From an uncultured Christensenella sp. (GTDB lineage Bacteria; Bacillota; Clostridia; Christensenellales; UBA1242), in the NCBI GenBank assembly GCA_905203645.1, contig CAJKWP010000022.1:1-17560 (forward strand): a DNA stretch of 17,560 nucleotides, in the 5' to 3' direction. A program made the translations under genes and the position numbers. Shown piece by piece: positions 1 through 5,932 of the stretch; within the stretch, counting starts at the first letter, position 1; the number at the start of each line of letters is the position of its first letter. The notes under the pieces are model-generated. The model made no database searches. It saw only the letters and a program-made list of their open reading frames with translations, and was not told the origin of the DNA.

Positions 1-1635
1 AAGATGATGATGAACTTACGCAGCTGTGTGAATATGCTTTTGAAAATAAAAAATAAAAACAAATGTAAAAATTGTCAAAATTGCAAAAATTGTGAAAATA
101 ATCCAATTGAAAATCACAATTTGAAAAAGGATATAGATTTTACAAAATTTGATGAAAACTTTCTGAAAATAAAACTGTTGGAACGTGACGAAGTTTTTTT
201 GCAAAAATATGATTGTAACAAAGATTTGTGCGGTCAGGTTGCAAAGGCAAGATATGATTTTGTAAAACAAGTTTTGCAAGGACAAAATTTGCCAAAAACA
301 ATTTATGGCAAAAGCAAACTTGACAAAGTACTTCTTAACAAAGTCTTTGCATTGCCATTGTTCTTTTTGATTTTGCTTGCAGTGTTTTATTTGACGTTCT
401 TTTCTCTTGGTGCATTTTTGGGCGATTTGCTCACTTCCTTTATCGGCACTATATCAAGTGCTGTAACAAAATATCTTTGCAAGATTGGGCTGAACGGTTG
501 GTTTTTGGACATGATTGACGGGGCAATCTTTGGTGGAATAGGAAGCGTACTTTCGTTTTTGCCACAAGTGTGTTTGCTGTTTTTGTTTTTGTCAATCTTG
601 GAAGACAGTGGATATTTGAGCAGAGTGGCATTTTTGTTCGAAGATATATTTTGCAAAATCGGTCTTTCGGGCAAGGGTGTTTATACTTTGCTTATGGGAT
701 TTGGTTGCAGTGCGACAAGCATTATGACTGCACGAAATATGGAAGATAAAAACGCAAAAACAAAAATCGCACTTATAACTCCATTTTTCAGTTGCAGTGC
801 AAAACTGCCCATTTATGCCGTGATTGGCGGTGCATTTTTTGGTGCAAACAACGTGTTTGTTATTTTTGGGCTTTATATTTTGGGCGTAGTAACGGGACTT
901 TTGCTTTGTGCGATATTGAACAAAACACTTTACAAAAGCAAGCAACAATCCTTTATTTTGGAGTTTGCACCTTTGCAATTTGTAGGCGTTGGCAGACTGG
1001 CAAAAGTTGTTTGGGAAAACATAAAACAATTTTTGATACGCATTGCAAGCGTGATAGTTTGTGTAAATGTTATCGTTTGGATTATTTCAAACTTTTCATT
1101 TGATTTCAGATATGTGCCGATAGCAAATTGCGCAAGCATGATTGAAAGTCTTGGCAAAATATTGGCGCCCATGTTTGTACCTTTGGGATTTGGTTCTTGG
1201 GGAGCGGTGTCGGCGTTGCTGGCGGGAATAATTGCAAAGGAAGTTGTTGTTTCTTCGATTGCAATCTTCAATGGAGTAAATCACAACGAAAGCAAGTTTT
1301 CTCAAAGTTTATCCGACCCAGCATCTGCGGTTTTCTTTACGCCACAATCTGCACTGAGTTTTTTGACTTTTTGTTTGCTTTACACGCCTTGTGTATCGGC
1401 ACTTGCGGTTGTCAAAGGAGAATTGGGAACAAAATTTGCATTTGTGTCTTTCTTTGGCCAAATTTTGATTGCTTATTTTTCAAGTTTTTTCCTTTACAGT
1501 TTTTTGACATTCAATGTGACAAACCTTTTGATTGGTTTTTCTGTTTTGACTTTGATTTTTGCAACAACAAAAACTTACAAAACTGTCAAAGCAAAATCTG
1601 AAAACAAAAAAGATATGAACAAAAAATTTGCATGA
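1..1635 (+). CDS. feoB: Ferrous iron transporter FeoB, C-terminal part (partial at left edge)
   Basis: This is the membrane permease part of the GTP-driven Fe(II) importer FeoB. Numbering from the ATG at 4, residues about 48-92 match the helical GDI region that follows the G domain. A KLDKVLLNK motif at 105-113 opens the first membrane segment. The two Gate regions carry the family cysteines: GFGCSATS near 232-239, SCSAKLP near 263-269 and PCVSAL near 462-467. Many hydrophobic helices lie between 114 and 520. The G domain (about 200 residues or more) is missing from this frame. The frame is open to base 1, so the first ATGs are unlikely to be the true start. The end of a G domain may lie in another frame (see 3-56). 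A CxxCxxCxxC ladder sits at residues 21-30. The family call is firm. Whether the gene is intact cannot be judged here. Confidence 0.93.
   Translation, partial: KMMMNLRSCVNMLLKIKNKNKCKNCQNCKNCENNPIENHNLKKDIDFTKFDENFLKIKLLERDEVFLQKYDCNKDLCGQVAKARYDFVKQVLQGQNLPKTIYGKSKLDKVLLNKVFALPLFFLILLAVFYLTFFSLGAFLGDLLTSFIGTISSAVTKYLCKIGLNGWFLDMIDGAIFGGIGSVLSFLPQVCLLFLFLSILEDSGYLSRVAFLFEDIFCKIGLSGKGVYTLLMGFGCSATSIMTARNMEDKNAKTKIALITPFFSCSAKLPIYAVIGGAFFGANNVFVIFGLYILGVVTGLLLCAILNKTLYKSKQQSFILEFAPLQFVGVGRLAKVVWENIKQFLIRIASVIVCVNVIVWIISNFSFDFRYVPIANCASMIESLGKILAPMFVPLGFGSWGAVSALLAGIIAKEVVVSSIAIFNGVNHNESKFSQSLSDPASAVFFTPQSALSFLTFCLLYTPCVSALAVVKGELGTKFAFVSFFGQILIAYFSSFFLYSFLTFNVTNLLIGFSVLTLIFATTKTYKTVKAKSENKKDMNKKFA
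3..56 (+). other. Possible end of the FeoB G domain in another frame (frameshift candidate)
   Basis: The third frame is open from the left edge and reads DDDELTQLCEYAFENKK before TAA at 54-56. This resembles the last helix of an FeoB G domain (DELxxLxxxA pattern). If the A run at 48-53 had five bases instead of six, the reading would pass directly into the GDI/membrane frame as FENKNKNKCKN. The match is short and the upstream part is outside the window. It could also be the tail of a separate upstream gene, or chance. Confidence 0.45.
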
Positions 1636-1712
1636 AACAAAAAAACAAAGTGAAACCAATACATAAAAACAAAAATATTGTTTATCCTAAGAAAAAAGGA
1701 ATAAGCAAATGA
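1632..1712 (+). CDS. Possible 26-aa basic peptide coupled to both neighbours
   Basis: An ATG-initiated ORF encodes 26 residues, beginning MKQKNKVKPIHK and ending PKKKGISK. Its ATG overlaps the feoB stop as ATGA (1632-1635), and its TGA overlaps the next ATG as ATGA (1709-1712). This is the arrangement expected of translationally coupled genes. The peptide is very lysine-rich, which AT-rich DNA could give by chance, and no family is recognised. An RBS-like AAAAAAGGA for the downstream gene lies inside it. It might simply be spacer DNA, so the call is tentative. Confidence 0.35.
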   Translation: MKQKNKVKPIHKNKNIVYPKKKGISK

Positions 1713-2293
1713 ATATCAATTTGATTGTATTGGGTTCACTTTTTATATTGACTTTGTTTGGTGTGGGCGAAAGCGTTTACAAAAAAATTGGTCTTAGCAA
1801 ATTGTTTATCTTGATTTGTTTGGGACTTTTGATTGGTGGGCTTTACGTGCCAAATTTGAAAATCAAAGACGTATCTTTTTCCATAAGTGGCTTTTTGCTT
1901 CCAGCATTGTTTTGTTTGATTTTGGCTTTTCGCGTAAGGTCGGCCACTGTTTTTGTTGACCTTTTGATAAGTGGTTTTGTATGTCTTTTGTTAAGGCTTG
2001 TATTTGTCGAATTTGAATTTGTACCAAATGGGGTGTTGTTTGCGGTTATGAGTGCGCTTGGCTTTGCATTGGCACTGTTTTCAAAAGACGGTTTTTCAGT
2101 TATAATTTCTTCATTCTTTGGCTTTGTTTTTGGAAATATAATTTTTGAACTTATCAAATATGGAAACATAAATATGCTTCTTGAAAGTCAGTTTTCAATC
2201 GCATATGTGCTTGTTTGTCTTGCAAGCGGTTTGGTGTTTTTGTTTTTCAAAAAAAGTTTGCTTGCACAGATGGCAAAAAACAAAATGGCATAA
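1709..2293 (+). CDS. DUF1614-like integral membrane protein
   Basis: This is a hydrophobic protein of 194 residues with about six membrane segments. The order of landmarks resembles the DUF1614 family of Bacillota: a segment before a VYKKIGLSK-type stretch (residues 23-31), then a glycine-rich segment ending in VPNLKIKD (47-54), then a helix rich in small residues containing FSISGFLLP (57-65). The resemblance is from memory of the family pattern, so it is moderate. The ATG at 1709 follows an AAGGA-type RBS (about 1695-1700). It is probably co-transcribed with feoB because only 73 bp separate them and a coupled micro-ORF fills the gap. Function is unknown. No charged substrate-binding motif stands out inside the helices. 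Confidence 0.6.
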   Translation: MNINLIVLGSLFILTLFGVGESVYKKIGLSKLFILICLGLLIGGLYVPNLKIKDVSFSISGFLLPALFCLILAFRVRSATVFVDLLISGFVCLLLRLVFVEFEFVPNGVLFAVMSALGFALALFSKDGFSVIISSFFGFVFGNIIFELIKYGNINMLLESQFSIAYVLVCLASGLVFLFFKKSLLAQMAKNKMA

Positions 2294-2294
2294 C

Positions 2295-2468
2295 TTAGCG
2301 TTTTTTGTTTGCTATTCTTTCGGTGATAATGGTTGAAAGCGAACACACGATTTGTGAAAGTGCATTTTTGATTTTGCAAATCTCGTCGATGTCGCGGTCT
2401 TTTGAAATTTCGGCGGCGACAAGTGTACAAAGAATTGTAAGTTCTTCGGGGCTACAATTTTTTTTCAT
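2295..2468 (-). CDS. Small 57-aa protein, possibly DUF6774-like
   Basis: The reverse strand holds an ATG-to-TAA ORF of 57 residues: MKKNCSPEELTILCTLVAAE, then a charged KDRDIDE stretch, then a second helix with SQIVCSLSTIITE and a basic end. It looks like two helices and has normal protein composition. It fills the gap between two plus-strand genes, which supports it being real. It is reminiscent of the small Clostridia family DUF6774, but this is not secure. There is no RBS. A TTGCCA-18-TATACT promoter lies just upstream with only 5 nt between the -10 box and the ATG, so the mRNA may be leaderless. Confidence 0.65.
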   Translation of the reverse strand: MKKNCSPEELTILCTLVAAEISKDRDIDEICKIKNALSQIVCSLSTIITERIANKKR

Positions 2469-2473
2469 ATAAA

Positions 2474-2503
2474 AGTATATGATTTTTTTTGTTCAAATGG
2501 CAA
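2474..2503 (-). promoter_or_regulatory. Promoter of the 57-aa gene (candidate leaderless)
   Basis: On the minus strand TTGCCA (2498-2503) and TATACT (2474-2479) are separated by 18 bp. The -10 box ends 5 nt before the ATG at 2468, so transcription would start on or next to the start codon. No Shine-Dalgarno sequence is present. Confidence 0.5.
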
Positions 2504-2523
2504 AAACAAAACCGCAAAAAAAA

Positions 2524-2553
2524 TTGACTTTAAGTTTTGTTTTTTATTATAAT
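2524..2553 (+). promoter_or_regulatory. Sigma-A promoter of the dnaX operon
   Basis: TTGACT (2524-2529) and TATAAT (2548-2553) are separated by 18 bp, close to consensus. The predicted start, near 2560, leaves only about 10 nt before the dnaX ATG at 2570. The AAAGG at 2557-2561 would therefore be only partly in the transcript. Confidence 0.75.
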
Positions 2554-2569
2554 AACAAAGGTTAAAAAT

Positions 2570-3670
2570 ATGGCACAAGAAGCACTTTACAACAAGTATC
2601 GCCCAAAGACGTTTGATCAAGTTATTGGGCAGGAACATATCACAAAAACACTTTCAAATCAGGTGAAAAGTGGCAATATTTCGCACGCCTATTTGTTCAC
2701 TGGCAGTCGTGGAACTGGCAAAACAAGCACGGCACGTATTTTTGCAAAAGCAATAAATTGCCTTGAACCTGTGGATGGCTCGCCTTGTGGCAAGTGCAGT
2801 GCATGTAAAAATGTCGAAAATGCCAATGTTGATATCATCGAAATCGACGCCGCATCAAACAACCGTGTTGACGAAATACGGGAAATCCGCGAAAGAGTAA
2901 AATTTGCACCAGTAAATTTGAAATACAAAGTGTACATCATCGACGAAGTTCACATGCTTACAGACAGTGCTTTCAATGCACTTTTGAAAACTTTGGAAGA
3001 ACCACCCAAACATGTAGTATTTATTTTGGGTACAACCGAAGTTCACAAGTTGCCAGCAACAATTTTGTCAAGATGTATAAGGTTTGATTTCAAATTGGTG
3101 TCGGTACCCGATTTGTCAAACTTGCTTTCAAATATTTTTGAAAAAGAAAAAATTTCTGCAAATGCCGAAGCAATAAAACTTATTGCCAATGCTGGTGACG
3201 GTTGTGTAAGGGATATGCTTTCGATTGCCGATTGTGTTTCTGCCTTTTGTGCAAACAACACAATCACAGCCGAAAAGGTAAATAGTGTTTTGGGTGGCGC
3301 TGATGATGAAAACCTTTTGAAATACTTGGGTGACCTTTTTGACGGAAACATTGGCGAATGCTTGATTGATATAAACAATTTTTGTATGCAGGGTACAAAC
3401 CTTTTGATGCTCATAAAAGATTTGTCCGTACTTGTAAGAAACCTTCTTATAATAAAAACTTGTCCAAACTATGGCGACTTGGTTGTTGCAACAAACGAAG
3501 TTTTGACAAAGATGGAAGAACTTGCCAAAAAGACAAGCGAAGAAAAACTTATAAATGCAATGCGTTGTTTTGGTTCAATTGAACCTCAACTGCGATTTGC
3601 ACTTTCACCAAGGAATTTGTTGGAAAATGCCAGTTTGGAAATAATAACTGGTGTTCAAAAAAAAAACTGA
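2570..3670 (+). CDS. dnaX: DNA polymerase III gamma/tau subunit DnaX, zero-frame (gamma-like) product
   Basis: This is the clamp-loader AAA+ ATPase. The start chosen is MAQEALYNK at 2570; an in-frame extension back to 2537 adds 11 unlikely residues and precedes the predicted transcript. In the 366-residue product, Walker A is GSRGTGKT (45-52), the zinc cysteines are C64, C73, C76 and C79, Walker B is IIDEVH (123-128), the SRC arginine finger is near 167-169, and the sensor-2 motif GCVRD is at 211-215. This frame ends QKKN-stop immediately after a run of ten A. It lacks the C-terminal domain of full-length proteins (563 residues in Bacillus subtilis, from memory). That domain lies next door in the -1 frame, so two products or a homopolymer error are the options. 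It heads an operon with ybaB and recR, a widespread gene order. Confidence 0.95.
   Translation: MAQEALYNKYRPKTFDQVIGQEHITKTLSNQVKSGNISHAYLFTGSRGTGKTSTARIFAKAINCLEPVDGSPCGKCSACKNVENANVDIIEIDAASNNRVDEIREIRERVKFAPVNLKYKVYIIDEVHMLTDSAFNALLKTLEEPPKHVVFILGTTEVHKLPATILSRCIRFDFKLVSVPDLSNLLSNIFEKEKISANAEAIKLIANAGDGCVRDMLSIADCVSAFCANNTITAEKVNSVLGGADDENLLKYLGDLFDGNIGECLIDINNFCMQGTNLLMLIKDLSVLVRNLLIIKTCPNYGDLVVATNEVLTKMEELAKKTSEEKLINAMRCFGSIEPQLRFALSPRNLLENASLEIITGVQKKN
3657..3670 (+). promoter_or_regulatory. dnaX slippery A10 tract with an immediate stop (recoding site)
   Basis: Ten consecutive A (3657-3666) are followed by C and then TGA (3668-3670). In the dnaX frame the last codons are AAA AAA AAC TGA, so the classical -1 heptamer A AAA AAC (3661-3667) is in phase and touches the stop. 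A -1 ribosomal slip, or an extra A added by RNA polymerase, joins the ORF to the tau C-terminal frame. Comparable logic is known from E. coli (translational) and Thermus (transcriptional) dnaX. A sequencing error in the A run is the main alternative. Confidence 0.7.
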
Positions 3671-4008
3671 TTTCAAGCAGTAACATTGATACAAATCCAC
3701 GCAACATTTGGGGAAAAGTTGTTTATTTTTTGAAGCAAAACGGATTCAGTGCTTTGCACGTCGTTTGCGCAAACATTGACAATGTTCGCTTTGAAGACCA
3801 AAATTTTGTTGTGGAAACAAATGATGAATATGCATACAATTTTATTATGGAAGGCAACAACTTTGACTATGTAAAACGCGCTTTTTTGTGGCAAGATGTC
3901 CAGCGTGAGCTCAAAATAGTCAAGGGTGAAAAACAAATTGACAAATATCAAAACGATTTGATAAAATTGCAAAAATTGGTCGACCCGCAATTTTTGAATA
4001 TAAAATAA
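3661..4008 (+). CDS. dnaX: DnaX C-terminal (tau-specific) domain in the -1 frame
   Basis: This frame has no stop from the A run to 4008 and has no good start of its own. It reads KKLISSSNIDTNPRNIWGKV, then a VYFLKQNGFSALHVVCANID segment, then a DQNFVVETNDEYAYNFI segment. The W-x2-V-x7-G pattern followed by alternating strands matches the C-terminal domain of Bacillota DnaX. The first possible initiation codon (TTG at 3730) would delete the conserved tryptophan region, so independent translation is unlikely. With a -1 shift at the A10 tract the joined protein would be 479 residues. It is followed after 16 nt by ybaB. Confidence 0.8.
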   Translation, partial: KKLISSSNIDTNPRNIWGKVVYFLKQNGFSALHVVCANIDNVRFEDQNFVVETNDEYAYNFIMEGNNFDYVKRAFLWQDVQRELKIVKGEKQIDKYQNDLIKLQKLVDPQFLNIK

Positions 4009-4024
4009 GGGCAAAGGAGTTTTT

Positions 4025-4342
4025 ATGAACGGATTTAGGGGTGGCTTTGGTGGAGCAAACATCCAACAACTTATGAAACAAGCACAAAAGATGCAACAAG
4101 ATATCGAACAAGCAAAAAAGGAAATCGCTGAAACCGAAGTTGTCGGAACAAGTGGCGGTGGAATGGTTGAAGTTGTTATGATGGGCAACAAGACTGTAAA
4201 AAAAATAAACTTGAAGCCACAAATCGTTGACCCAGACGACGTTGAAATGCTTGAAGATTTGATTTGTGCAGCATTCAATGATGCCAAAGAAAAAATTGAA
4301 AAACTTGAGCAAGAAAAATTGCCAAATATTCCTGGAATGTAA
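4025..4342 (+). CDS. ybaB: YbaB/EbfC family nucleoid-associated protein
   Basis: This small DNA-binding protein of 105 residues has the size typical of the family. The N-terminus carries a glycine-rich segment and then the family helix (QQLMKQAQKMQQDIEQAK, about 14-31). A TSGGGMVEVVMMGN core (42-55) gives the conserved GGGxVxVxxxGN pattern. A C-terminal helix of DAKEKIEKLEQEK type follows. YbaB proteins are dimers that bind DNA and coat the nucleoid. The gene sits between dnaX and recR, its usual place. A good RBS (AAAGGAG, about 4013-4019) precedes the ATG. It is almost certainly co-transcribed with both neighbours. Confidence 0.95.
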   Translation: MNGFRGGFGGANIQQLMKQAQKMQQDIEQAKKEIAETEVVGTSGGGMVEVVMMGNKTVKKINLKPQIVDPDDVEMLEDLICAAFNDAKEKIEKLEQEKLPNIPGM

Positions 4343-4344
4343 TT

Positions 4345-4935
4345 ATGGAACAGAACGAAAGTTTGCAAAGACTGGTTGAATCTTTCAAAACTTTGCCCGG
4401 TGTAGGGTACAAAACAGCGCAAAGATACGCCTATTTTGTTTTGGAACAGCCAAACGATGCAATAGAAGAATTTACGCAAAATATGCTTGTGGCAAAACAA
4501 AATATTCACTTTTGCAAGATTTGCGGTGGCTTTACCGACAGTGAAATCTGTCCTATTTGTCAAAATCGTGACAACAGTTTGATATGCGTTGTCAAGTCTG
4601 CAAAAGATATTGATGTCATGGAACGTATAAAAGATTTTGATGGTGTTTATCATGTGCTTGGGGGTACAATAAGCCCACTTGACAACAAAGGTCCAAACGA
4701 TATCCGCATAAAAGAACTTGTGGACAGGGTGACAAAACAAAATGTTCGCGAAGTTGTTATTGCAACAAATCCCGATGTCGAAGGCGATGTTACAGCCCAT
4801 TATATCGCAAAACTTTTGAAGCCACTTGATATAAAAGTGACAAGGCTTGCACAGGGTATTTCGATGGGCACCGAAATCGAATATGCCGACGAAGTTACAC
4901 TTACAAAGGCCTTTGAGTCCCGTGGCGAAATTTGA
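4345..4935 (+). CDS. recR: Recombination mediator protein RecR
   Basis: RecR works with RecO/RecF to load RecA on gapped DNA. The 196 residues match the usual length near 200. Visible parts in order are an N-terminal helix-hairpin-helix region (LPGVGYKTAQRYA, 17-29), a zinc finger C57-x2-C60 and C69-x2-C72, and a Toprim domain with VVKSAKDIDVME (82-92) and ATNPDVEGDVTA (140-151). The TEIEYADEVTL stretch near the end is the usual closing motif. The ATG lies 2 nt after the ybaB stop, so the two are probably translationally coupled; GGAATG inside the ybaB end may serve as its RBS. No convincing terminator follows it. Confidence 0.97.
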   Translation: MEQNESLQRLVESFKTLPGVGYKTAQRYAYFVLEQPNDAIEEFTQNMLVAKQNIHFCKICGGFTDSEICPICQNRDNSLICVVKSAKDIDVMERIKDFDGVYHVLGGTISPLDNKGPNDIRIKELVDRVTKQNVREVVIATNPDVEGDVTAHYIAKLLKPLDIKVTRLAQGISMGTEIEYADEVTLTKAFESRGEI

Positions 4936-4983
4936 CAAAGTTTGATGCTTTGAAAAAAGTTGAAAAAATTTTGAAAAAGGGTA

Positions 4984-5012
4984 TTTACAAATGCCAAATT
5001 ATATGCTAGAAT
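4984..5012 (+). promoter_or_regulatory. Sigma-A promoter of the 51-aa gene
   Basis: TTTACA (4984-4989) and TAGAAT (5007-5012) are spaced by exactly 17 bp. The predicted start near 5019 leaves a leader of about 20 nt containing the GGAGG ribosome-binding site at 5029-5033. Confidence 0.75.
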
Positions 5013-5040
5013 ATGCACAAGATTAAACGGAGGAAATCTT

Positions 5041-5196
5041 ATGGCGACAATAAAATATGGAACAGGAATAAACAAAGGTGATGTAGTAGTGTGTGCATCA
5101 AAAATTTCAGTTGCCACAAAAACTGCCGAAGTTGGCAAAAAATTTGCTAATGTAAAATCTTTGAATACTGTTAAATCGCAAGAACTTTCTTTTTAA
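5041..5196 (+). CDS. Unrecognised 51-aa protein, self-contained transcription unit
   Basis: This ATG-to-TAA ORF of 51 residues starts MATIKYGTGINKGDVVVCAS and ends VKSQELSF. I do not recognise a family. The sequence is basic and soluble, with beta-like segments (GDVVVCASKIS) and a KTAEVGKKFANVKSL stretch; there is one cysteine (residue 18) and no signal peptide or membrane helix. What makes it convincing is the complete setting: a 17-bp-spaced promoter, a strong GGAGG RBS 7 nt from the ATG, and a strong terminator 30 nt after the stop. This suggests a short, monocistronic and possibly abundant mRNA. It lies between recR and acpP. A structured regulatory RNA is less likely given the RBS. Confidence 0.75.
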   Translation: MATIKYGTGINKGDVVVCASKISVATKTAEVGKKFANVKSLNTVKSQELSF

Positions 5197-5226
5197 TTTA
5201 ATCTATTCTTCATAATTTTCTCTTTT

Positions 5227-5265
5227 GAAGCCAAATGCAAAACTGCATTTGGCTTCTTTAGTTTT
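5227..5265 (+). terminator. Rho-independent terminator after the 51-aa gene
   Basis: A perfect 13-bp stem, GAAGCCAAATGCA (5227-5239) with TGCATTTGGCTTC (5244-5256), has a 4-nt AAAC loop and is followed by TTTAGTTTT. It separates the small gene from acpP. Confidence 0.9.
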
Positions 5266-5294
5266 AATTGCAATCAAAAAATTTTGATTTTTTC

Positions 5295-5323
5295 TTGAAA
5301 AAAAAGTGGATAAATGTTACAAT
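5295..5323 (+). promoter_or_regulatory. Promoter of the acpP operon with extended -10
   Basis: TTGAAA (5295-5300) and TACAAT (5318-5323) are spaced by 17 bp. TG at 5315-5316 makes an extended -10 (TGTTACAAT). The same nine bases occur in front of the gene at 9658. The leader is about 30 nt with an AAAGG RBS. Confidence 0.8.
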
Positions 5324-5360
5324 GTCAAAGTAAATAAGTATTACGTTAAAAGGAATTATT

Positions 5361-5603
5361 ATGGAACAGAAAGAACTTGAACAAAAAATTCAAACATTGA
5401 TTGCAAATCAACTCAACCTTGCAAAAGAAAAAGTTACAATGGATGCCTTGATTGTCGAAGATTTGGGCGCTGACTCATTGGACGTTGTTGAAATGCTTAT
5501 GACGTTGGAAGAAGAATTTTCTATTTCACTTTCCGACGAACAAGCAAAAGAACTTCACACAGTTGAAGATATTTGCAAAATTGTTGCAAGTTTGCAAAAT
5601 TAA
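5361..5603 (+). CDS. acpP: Acyl carrier protein
   Basis: This 80-residue acidic four-helix carrier of fatty-acid synthesis has the normal length. The phosphopantetheine attachment motif is GADSLDVVE (residues 36-44), with the modified serine at 39. The following helix (MLMTLEEEFSISLSDE) is typical and very acidic. The ATG follows AAAAGG. Expression is driven by the extended -10 promoter just upstream, after a strong terminator, so the gene begins a new unit. It is followed after 10 nt by a small membrane protein gene and then polA. No fatty-acid synthesis enzyme genes lie next to it. Confidence 0.97.
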   Translation: MEQKELEQKIQTLIANQLNLAKEKVTMDALIVEDLGADSLDVVEMLMTLEEEFSISLSDEQAKELHTVEDICKIVASLQN

Positions 5604-5613
5604 AGGGAATCAA

Positions 5614-5910
5614 ATGAAAAAGTTTTTGTACATGGTCCTTGGACTTTTGTCGTTACTTACGATGGCAACTATTGTGGGGATGCAAATCCACGCAATACAT
5701 CCATTCTTGAATTTTTCAGCAGATGTTATGAAAATGCTTGATTATGTCAACAATTTCGGTGCAATGATTTTACTTGCAAGTTGGACACTTGTGTACTTTT
5801 GGGGCAAGGGTCTGAAAGTGATTATGACCGTTTTGGTTTTGCTTATTGTTGCGGTGGGTATTGTCGCATTTTGCTTTCCTGACTTGATAACAAAAGTTTT
5901 TGGCGCTTAA
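5614..5910 (+). CDS. Small integral membrane protein (98 aa, hypothetical)
   Basis: I do not recognise this protein. It starts MKKFLYMVLGLLSLLTMATI, so the first helix may be a membrane anchor rather than a cleaved signal. Two further hydrophobic segments cover about residues 46-62 and 68-88, giving three probable membrane spans. The short loop after helix 1 carries HAIHPFLNFSADVMKM. The start at 5614 has an AAAGGG RBS (5602-5606); an in-frame extension back to 5563 lies inside acpP and is rejected. It sits between acpP and polA, 10 nt from the former and 22 nt from the latter, so it belongs to that operon. No functional link is evident. Confidence 0.75.
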   Translation: MKKFLYMVLGLLSLLTMATIVGMQIHAIHPFLNFSADVMKMLDYVNNFGAMILLASWTLVYFWGKGLKVIMTVLVLLIVAVGIVAFCFPDLITKVFGA

Positions 5911-5932
5911 AATTTTTAAAAGAAAGAAGAAT

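Noticed and set aside
2275..2306. AAAAAAC/GTTTTTT stem between the convergent DUF1614-like and 57-aa genes
   Set aside because: It has one GC pair and an 18-nt loop; too weak to call a terminator.
3673..4938. 421-aa minus-strand ORF opposite the dnaX end, ybaB and recR
   Set aside because: It is rich in Phe/Cys/Asn with no recognisable domain, as expected for the mirror of AT-rich coding DNA. Three well-supported genes occupy the other strand.
5563..5613. Longer start for the 98-aa membrane protein
   Set aside because: It would overlap the acpP end and ignore the AAAGGG RBS in front of the ATG at 5614.
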